From assembly GCA_024699595.1 (NCBI GenBank), contig JAILPG010000333.1, forward strand, positions 1 through 7,835: a DNA stretch of 7,835 nt, in the 5' to 3' direction. Under the pieces are notes generated by a model. That model made no database searches. It saw only the letters and a list, made by a program, of their open reading frames with translations, and was not told the DNA's origin. Source of the stretch: Lachnospiraceae bacterium. GTDB lineage: Bacteria; Bacillota_A; Clostridia; Lachnospirales; Lachnospiraceae. A program made the translations under genes and the position numbers. Shown here piece by piece: positions 1 through 6,309 of the stretch; positions within the stretch are counted from its first letter, which is position 1, and every line of letters starts with the position of its first letter.

Positions 1-17
1 AGAAAGGTAATTTAATA

Positions 18-1634
18 ATGTTAGGTGCAGATGCAATGGCAAAATGCCTTGAGGCAGAGGAGGTTTGTGCTGTATTCGGTTATCCGGGTGTCGCTATATG
101 TCCATTCTTTAACAGCATGTTATCAAACAAAATCGACAGAATACTTGTTAGAACGGAACAGAATGCAGCGCACGCAGCCAGTGGATATGCCAGAGTATCT
201 GGAAAAGTAGGTGTATGCGTAGCTACCTCGGGACCGGGAGCTACAAATCTCATAACCGGGATAGCTACCGCTTATGCCGACTCAATCCCCTTAGTATGTA
301 TTACCGGACAGGTGGATTCTTCCCTTTTGGGATCTGATGTGTTTCAGGAAGCCGATATAACCGGCGCAGCCGAATCATTCGTCAAGTACAGTTATTTGGT
401 CAGAAACGCAGAGGATATCCCGCGGATCTTTAAGGAAGCTTTTTACATAGCTTCCACGGGAAGAAAAGGACCTGTCCTTATTGATGTTCCGATAGATGTA
501 CAGAACGCGGAGATAAAGAAGTTCAAATATCCCGAAGAGGTAATCTTAAGAACCTACAAGCCGACAGTAAAGGGACATGCCGTACAGATCAAAAAGGTAA
601 TGAGCGCCCTTTCAAAGGCAAAGAGGCCGATAATCTGCGCAGGCGGCGGAGTCATATTAAGCGGAGCCAAGGAAGAACTCAGGGATTTTTCCCACAGAAA
701 CAAGATACCTGTTGTAACAACCATGATGGGGATCGGCATAATGCCAAATGACGATCCGTTTTATTTCGGAATGGTGGGAAACAACGGAAAATCATATGCA
801 AACAGGGCAATGAATGATTCCGATCTTCTCATAATGATCGGAGCAAGAGTGGCAGACAGAGCGATATCACAGCCCGATCTTGTCACGGAAAATACAATAC
901 TCATACATATAGATGTGGATCCTGCCGAGATAGGAAAGAACGTTGGACCCACCATCCCTCTAGTAGGAGATATAAAGGCCATATTTGAGGACATGGCCGA
1001 CAAAAAGACTGAAGCGGATTACAGCGCGTGGTTAAACACGCTTAATGAATATAAACAGAACGAAAAGCCGAGGAAGAAGCCGGATGAGAGATATGTGGAT
1101 CCTGCTGTATTTATCACAAAACTCTCCGATAAACTTGATGACGACTGCATATATGTTGCAGATGTAGGACAGAACCAGATGTGGTCCTGCGGTTATCACA
1201 AGGTAAAGCACGGACAGTTCTTAACCTCGGGCGGAATGGGTACGATGGGATATTCGATCCCCGCAGCGATCGGTGCAAGGAGAGCAGCGCCGGAGAGACA
1301 GATTGTAGCTGTATGCGGAGACGGATCGTTCCAAATGTCGATGATGGAGCTTGCCACTATGGTGCAGCATGATCTTCCGGTAAAGATCATTATCTTCCAT
1401 AACGGATATCTGGGACTCGTAAGAGAATACCAGCAGAATACTTACAAAGGAAACTATTCGGTGGTCGATCTGTCCGGAAGCCCCGATTTTTCAATAATAG
1501 CAAAGGCTTACGGCATAGAATGCATAAAGGCCGAAAACATGGATGACATAGATGATAAGATCGATGAGTTCCTGAAACTGAAGGAGCCTGTTATAATGGA
1601 TGTTATGATCGATCCCATGGATGTGGTAAAATAA
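18..1634 (+). CDS. ilvB: Acetolactate (acetohydroxyacid) synthase, large catalytic subunit
   Basis: This ThDP-dependent enzyme condenses two pyruvates to 2-acetolactate, or pyruvate plus 2-oxobutyrate to 2-acetohydroxybutyrate, the first common step of branched-chain amino acid synthesis in the cytoplasm. The 538 residues are slightly short for the family but look complete. The N-terminal ThDP domain has GYPG (21-24) and the activating Glu47 in the RTEQNAAHAASGYAR block. SGPGATN and F109-Q110 (VFQEAD) follow. The central domain contains GAR (275-277). The C-terminal ThDP/Mg domain has GDGSF (434-438) and a downstream NGYLGLV. The ATG at 18 has an AAAGG-type ribosome site at 3-7. Against the classical enzyme, the GMHG motif reads GNNG (N255, N256) and the usual Trp of the RQWQ motif is Tyr471. 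It resembles a clostridial IlvB clade I recall, so family assignment is firm, but substrate preference is open. Two small-subunit genes follow directly, supporting a biosynthetic rather than catabolic enzyme. Confidence 0.97.
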   Translation: MLGADAMAKCLEAEEVCAVFGYPGVAICPFFNSMLSNKIDRILVRTEQNAAHAASGYARVSGKVGVCVATSGPGATNLITGIATAYADSIPLVCITGQVDSSLLGSDVFQEADITGAAESFVKYSYLVRNAEDIPRIFKEAFYIASTGRKGPVLIDVPIDVQNAEIKKFKYPEEVILRTYKPTVKGHAVQIKKVMSALSKAKRPIICAGGGVILSGAKEELRDFSHRNKIPVVTTMMGIGIMPNDDPFYFGMVGNNGKSYANRAMNDSDLLIMIGARVADRAISQPDLVTENTILIHIDVDPAEIGKNVGPTIPLVGDIKAIFEDMADKKTEADYSAWLNTLNEYKQNEKPRKKPDERYVDPAVFITKLSDKLDDDCIYVADVGQNQMWSCGYHKVKHGQFLTSGGMGTMGYSIPAAIGARRAAPERQIVAVCGDGSFQMSMMELATMVQHDLPVKIIIFHNGYLGLVREYQQNTYKGNYSVVDLSGSPDFSIIAKAYGIECIKAENMDDIDDKIDEFLKLKEPVIMDVMIDPMDVVK

Positions 1635-1644
1635 AGAGGTTAAG

Positions 1645-2133
1645 ATGAAGAGGATTTATTCTGTTTTAGTGGAAAACAGATCCGGAGTACTTGCAAAGGT
1701 CGCGGGATTGTTTGCAAGAAGATGTTTTAATATAGATTCACTGGCAGTGGGAGAGACCTTTGACAGGGATATCTCCTGTATCACGATCGTTTCATCCGGA
1801 GAGAAGAATACACTCGAACAGGTTGAAAAACAGCTGAATAAAAAGCTTGATGTTATAAAGATAAAGACCTTTTCCGAAAACGAGAGCTTAAGCCGTGAAC
1901 TCATACTGGTAAAGGTCAAATATAACAAGCACAACAGGAAAGAGCTTATGGAAATATGCGAGCTGTTAAAAGCAAGCATAGTCGATATGTCCAAGAGCAT
2001 GATGACGATCCAGCTCTGTGATGTTCCGGAAAAAACGGAACTGCTTATGCAGAGCCTTTCATCCATAAGCGTTGTAGAGGTTGCCCGCACCGGGACCCTG
2101 GCCCTTCAGAAGTGTTCACTCAACGAGCAGTAA
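1645..2133 (+). CDS. ilvN: Acetolactate synthase small regulatory subunit, divergent first copy
   Basis: This 162-residue protein is an IlvN/IlvH-type subunit that binds the large subunit, stimulates it and normally confers feedback inhibition by valine. The N-terminal ACT domain covers about residues 3-75, with the ligand-loop signature ENRSGVLAKVAGLFARR followed by C27-F28-N29-I. Gly14 and Asn29, which line the valine site in E. coli IlvH, are kept, but the usual RRGYN Gly is Cys27. The C-terminal domain (about 80-155) carries SRELILVKV and the ARTG motif, but the normal GLSRG ending is replaced by TLALQK plus a short polar tail. The start at 1645 follows an AGAGG site (1635-1639), 10 bases after the ilvB stop. 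It is clearly related to the next gene yet well diverged from it, so this is an old duplication. Whether it still senses valine cannot be told from sequence. Confidence 0.92.
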   Translation: MKRIYSVLVENRSGVLAKVAGLFARRCFNIDSLAVGETFDRDISCITIVSSGEKNTLEQVEKQLNKKLDVIKIKTFSENESLSRELILVKVKYNKHNRKELMEICELLKASIVDMSKSMMTIQLCDVPEKTELLMQSLSSISVVEVARTGTLALQKCSLNEQ

Positions 2134-2137
2134 GGAG
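2132..2137 (+). promoter_or_regulatory. Ribosome binding site that fixes the second ilvN start
   Basis: AAGGAG overlaps the TAA stop of the upstream gene (2131-2133) and lies 7 bases before the ATG at 2145. The open frame reaches back to 2112 inside the upstream gene, but that ATG would add 11 residues absent from IlvN/IlvH proteins. The protein should therefore start at 2145. The overlap of stop codon and ribosome site suggests translational coupling of the two small subunits. Confidence 0.8.
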
Positions 2138-2144
2138 TATATAT

Positions 2145-3693
<1,549 letters not shown>

Positions 3694-3704
3694 TATATTT
3701 AAAT

Positions 3705-3780
3705 ACAGCCCTTATCCGTTATAGCTGTTTGCCGGGAAAATTCTTTTTCCTGATCAGGATTTGTAACGGATAAGGGCTGT
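3705..3780 (+). terminator. Perfect 17-bp inverted repeat with structured loop, probable ilv operon terminator
   Basis: The arms 3705-3721 and 3764-3780 are exact reverse complements (ACAGCCCTTATCCGTTA and its partner). The right arm ends in T and is followed by TTT and then C, giving a run of only four T. The 42-base loop holds a second small hairpin, GGAAAA/TTTTCC at 3735-3740 and 3745-3750, and an overlapping palindrome TCCTGATCAGGA at 3748-3759. It starts 11 bases after the ilvC stop and ends 22 bases before the next start, so termination of the ilv transcript is the simplest reading. The long loop and short T run are unlike a textbook terminator; a small structured RNA or repeat element is possible. 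Confidence 0.6.
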
Positions 3781-3802
3781 TTTCACAAATCGGAGGTAGC
3801 GC

Positions 3803-4420
3803 ATGAATCATATCATTACAATAAGCAGAGCATTTGGATCGGCAGGAGCGGAGATAGGAGAGAAGCTTGCAGCACGGTTTGGCGTCAAATATTATGATAA
3901 AGAGCTGTTAAAAAGAGCCTCCGAGGAGTCGGGCATGTGTCATGAGATATTTGAAAATCATGATGAAAAGCCCACGAACAGCTTTCTGTATAATCTTGTA
4001 ATGGATACATATTCTTTTGGTTACGGAGCTTCACCCTATGTGGAGATGCCGATAAGCCATAAGGTCTTTCTTGCACAGTTTGATGCCATCAAGAACATAG
4101 CAAAGGAGGGACCCTGCGTTATCGTAGGAAGATGCGCCGATTATGCGCTTTCCGAATTTGACAATGTTCTCAATGTCTATATTCACGCACCGCTTGAAAA
4201 GAGAATAGACCGTATAAGCAAAAAATATGACCTTACAAAAGAAAAAGCCCGTGATATGATAATAAAGAAGGATAAACAGAGGGCAAACTATTATAATTAT
4301 TATTCCTCAAAGAAATGGGGAAAGGCTGATACCTACCATGTCTGCATCGACAGCTCATTACTTGGTATAGAGGGTACGGTTAACGCATTATACAGCTTGA
4401 TTGATTCTATAGAGGCTTGA
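3803..4420 (+). CDS. Cytidylate-kinase-like family protein
   Basis: The 205-residue protein looks like the cytidylate kinase-like family common in Clostridia, distinct from housekeeping Cmk. It opens with a short beta strand (HIITIS) and a glycine loop S8-R-x-FGSxGxxIG ending at Gly19. It then has a conserved YYDKELL segment (30-36), a central GPCVIVGRCADYAL strand-helix like that of P-loop NMP kinases, VYIHAPLEKRIDRI, and near the C-terminus a Lys/Arg-rich DKQRANYYNYYSSKKWG stretch with a following CIDSS-LGIEGT. The loop has no Walker A Lys-Ser/Thr, so true CMP kinase activity is not assured; a nucleotide-binding or regulatory role is equally possible. The start has a strong GGAGG site (3792-3796). 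It is followed after 7 bases by the AI-2E family gene, so the two are probably co-transcribed. Confidence 0.82.
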   Translation: MNHIITISRAFGSAGAEIGEKLAARFGVKYYDKELLKRASEESGMCHEIFENHDEKPTNSFLYNLVMDTYSFGYGASPYVEMPISHKVFLAQFDAIKNIAKEGPCVIVGRCADYALSEFDNVLNVYIHAPLEKRIDRISKKYDLTKEKARDMIIKKDKQRANYYNYYSSKKWGKADTYHVCIDSSLLGIEGTVNALYSLIDSIEA

Positions 4421-4427
4421 TCGGTTA

Positions 4428-5843
4428 ATGAAGAAGTTTGATAAGAAATATCTGCATACGGGAATAATGATCGTTGTAAGTCTGTGCATCTGCATAGTCT
4501 TTTATCATATGATCACAAACGGTGCAAAGGGATTTATTTCCGTTAAGGATAAGTTTATCAGCATCATGCTTCCGATCATAGACGGCTTCGTCATTGCCTA
4601 TCTTATGAATCCCGTGATGATATTCATAGAGGAAAGCATATTAAAGCCGCTGTTTAAGAAATGGAAGAAATACCAGGATACCAAGAAGATGCAGGCGGTG
4701 ATCCGAGGTATTTCCGTTTTCTTTACAATGATCATATTTGTGCTCATTATCTCAGGTCTGATAACGCTTATCGTTCCTCAGCTTGTGAACAATATTGAGA
4801 GCATCATCATGAAGATGCCGTCTTATCTTAATTCCATGAACAGATGGATATCAACGTCGCTTAGCTCCAATCCCGATATAGAAGAGCTGTTTGAGACCTA
4901 TTCCGAGGAGGTCGGCGACTTTGTAAGTACCAAGATAATCCCTGCGATCAACTCAATGATATCATCGATATCGAGCGATATCATTTCCAGACTCTATGAT
5001 GTTTTAAAGGGTACTTTTAAATTTATAGTTGGTACGATCATATCGATATATCTGTTATACCGCAAAGACATCCACATCGCTCAGCTTAAAAAGATCCTGT
5101 ATGCATACATGAAAAAGGAAGCTGCAGATGATTTTATAAGCAATGCAAGGTTTGTTAACAATACCTTCGGCGGATTTCTCTCGGGTAAGATCCTTGATTC
5201 GATCATAATAGGAATAATATGCTTTATCATTATGAGTATAATGAAGCTTCCGTATGCGGTATTGATAAGCTTTATCATAGGTGTTACGAACGTGATACCG
5301 TATTTCGGTCCCTTTATAGGAGCCATCCCTTCGGGATTCATCATACTGCTTATAAATCCCAAACAGTGCCTGATATTCCTGATAATGATACTCATACTGC
5401 AGCAGTTTGACGGAAATGTGCTCGGTCCGAAGATACTCGGAGGAAGTACAGGTCTTTCAAGCTTCTGGGTAATATTCTCTATCACCTTATTTGGCGGACT
5501 GTTAGGACCTGTGGGAATGTTCATCGGAGTGCCTGTATTTGCCGTTATCTATTCAGCTTATAAGGCTTATATCGAAAACAGACTTGAAAAGAAGGGAATG
5601 CCTGTCGCTACCGAAGATTATATGGAAGCGGAAGTCCATCAGAGCATACATTTCATTAAAAAGAAAGATGCTGCAAACGGCGAGGACGTCGTTCCTGAAG
5701 AAAGGCCGCATTTCATCCTCAGTGAAAAATATACTAAAGGTCTTAAGCAAAAGCTTGAAAAGGTAGACAAGGCAAAGGATCAGGATAAGGATTCTGATGA
5801 TAAGGATTCCGATGATAAGGATTCAAACGCTAAGGATTCATGA
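4428..5843 (+). CDS. AI-2E family transporter (PerM/YtvI-type membrane protein)
   Basis: This 471-residue integral membrane protein belongs to the AI-2E (UPF0118) family of presumed exporters and antiporters; despite the name, most members have no shown role in autoinducer-2 export. Hydrophobic segments lie near residues 12-29, 44-67, 95-118, 197-211, 255-273, 276-313, 317-330 and 350-385. A large polar domain at about 120-195 separates the third and fourth, as usual for the family. The signature NVIPYFGPFIGAIPS begins at Asn288 and is followed by LGPKILGGSTGLSSFWVI and GLLGPVGMFIGVPV. After about residue 385 comes a charged tail of some 85 residues ending in DKDSD repeats. Translation starts 7 bases after the kinase-like gene, with AGAGG at 4411-4415 inside that gene as a modest ribosome site. 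Substrate is unknown. Confidence 0.93.
   Translation: MKKFDKKYLHTGIMIVVSLCICIVFYHMITNGAKGFISVKDKFISIMLPIIDGFVIAYLMNPVMIFIEESILKPLFKKWKKYQDTKKMQAVIRGISVFFTMIIFVLIISGLITLIVPQLVNNIESIIMKMPSYLNSMNRWISTSLSSNPDIEELFETYSEEVGDFVSTKIIPAINSMISSISSDIISRLYDVLKGTFKFIVGTIISIYLLYRKDIHIAQLKKILYAYMKKEAADDFISNARFVNNTFGGFLSGKILDSIIIGIICFIIMSIMKLPYAVLISFIIGVTNVIPYFGPFIGAIPSGFIILLINPKQCLIFLIMILILQQFDGNVLGPKILGGSTGLSSFWVIFSITLFGGLLGPVGMFIGVPVFAVIYSAYKAYIENRLEKKGMPVATEDYMEAEVHQSIHFIKKKDAANGEDVVPEERPHFILSEKYTKGLKQKLEKVDKAKDQDKDSDDKDSDDKDSNAKDS
5784..5840 (+). repeat. 15-bp tandem repeat coding the DKDSD tail of the AI-2E protein
   Basis: Three 15-base units (5784-5798, 5799-5813, 5814-5828) and a 12-base partial unit (5829-5840) have the pattern GAT AAG GAT TCn GAT. 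They encode DKDSD, DKDSD, DKDSN and AKDS just before the stop. Near-identity at the DNA level indicates recent expansion by slippage, so copy number may differ between strains. Confidence 0.85.
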
Positions 5844-5853
5844 CCGTTTCCTT

Positions 5854-5882
5854 CTGACATGAGCATCAGTTATTCGTATATG
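5854..5882 (+). promoter_or_regulatory. Possible sigma-A promoter for the small peptide gene
   Basis: CTGACA (5854-5859; five of six to TTGACA) and TATATG (5877-5882; four of six to TATAAT) are separated by 17 bases in the 81-base gap before the peptide gene. An alternative minus-10, TAGAAT at 5887-5892, has no properly spaced minus-35. No terminator was found between the AI-2E gene and the peptide, so read-through could also express it. Confidence 0.3.
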
Positions 5883-5910
5883 AATGTAGAATGATGTTTT
5901 ACAGTCTAAC

Positions 5911-5915
5911 GGAGG
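5911..5915 (+). promoter_or_regulatory. Ribosome binding site of the small peptide gene
   Basis: GGAGG sits 9 bases before the ATG at 5925. It is as strong as the sites of ilvC and the kinase-like gene, and it is a main reason to accept the 57-codon frame as translated. Confidence 0.75.
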
Positions 5916-5924
5916 TAATGCTAT

Positions 5925-6098
5925 ATGAAGCTTACAGGTGTACTCAAAGATAAAGTCGAACAGTCAAAAAACAAGGATGAAGCAAGGGAAATAATCGAAA
6001 AAGCCGGCATGATACTTACCGAAGATGAGCTTGAAAAGGTCGCAGGCGGCATAACTGTGGGCGTAAACGGAAATATCATAAAACCCGGCAGATATTGA
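5925..6098 (+). CDS. Double-glycine leader peptide (putative exported or RiPP-like precursor)
   Basis: The frame encodes 57 residues. Residues 1-42 form a charged leader, predicted largely helical, that ends in ILTEDELEKVAGG, with Gly41-Gly42 preceded by an acidic/hydrophobic pattern. This is typical of leaders cut by C39-peptidase ABC transporters in bacteriocins and signalling peptides, and is also close in style to Nif11-type leaders (the EAREIIEKAGMILTEDEL section). Cleavage after Gly42 would release a 15-residue core, ITVGVNGNIIKPGRY. The core has no Cys or Ser and one Thr, so a lanthipeptide or thioether crosslinked by Cys is unlikely; an unmodified linear peptide or another modification is left open. 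It has a strong ribosome site and a possible own promoter. No peptidase, transporter or modification enzyme is encoded nearby in the window. The function and even the peptide class are inferred from the leader alone. Confidence 0.72.
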   Translation: MKLTGVLKDKVEQSKNKDEAREIIEKAGMILTEDELEKVAGGITVGVNGNIIKPGRY

Positions 6099-6154
6099 CG
6101 TCTGTCCCTGCAATAGATGTTTCAAAGCTGGAGGTCCCCATATAATAAAATTAA

Positions 6155-6200
6155 ACATACAACTATTCGTTAAAGTTGTCTTTCGCGAATAGTTGTATGT
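6155..6200. terminator. Long hairpin between convergent genes, probable bidirectional terminator
   Basis: The arms 6155-6169 (ACATACAACTATTCG) and 6186-6200 are exact 15-bp reverse complements. Inside the 16-base loop, AAAG (6172-6175) and CTTT (6180-6183) can extend the stem around a TTGT tetraloop. Read on the minus strand, the hairpin is followed by an AT-rich tail (TTTAATTTTATTATA), which suits termination of the surface-protein gene ending at 6310. Read on the plus strand it is followed by ATTTAG, a weaker tail, 57 bases after the peptide stop. The stem is AT-rich. The remainder of the 6099-6309 gap shows no convincing gene. Confidence 0.55.
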
Positions 6201-6309
6201 ATTTAGTTCCACTGTCTTTTCCCCTAAAAGAAATCCAAATAAAACGGTGTATTATACTTATACAGAGGTGCGAACCTGCGTTGAATATGTGCGGGGGTCG
6301 TACCATTTT

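Noticed and set aside
1656..2090. 144-codon minus-strand frame inside the first ilvN
   Set aside because: It is a compositional shadow, Ser/Phe-rich, with no ribosome site or family resemblance.
2112..2144. Upstream ATG giving the second small subunit 11 extra residues
   Set aside because: It lies inside the preceding gene, adds residues absent from IlvN/IlvH proteins, and the AAGGAG site at 2132-2137 points to 2145.
4956..4984. Inverted repeat ATGATATC/GATATCAT in the AI-2E gene
   Set aside because: It falls in a run of Ile, Ser and Asp codons whose composition readily makes such palindromes, and the frame is intact.
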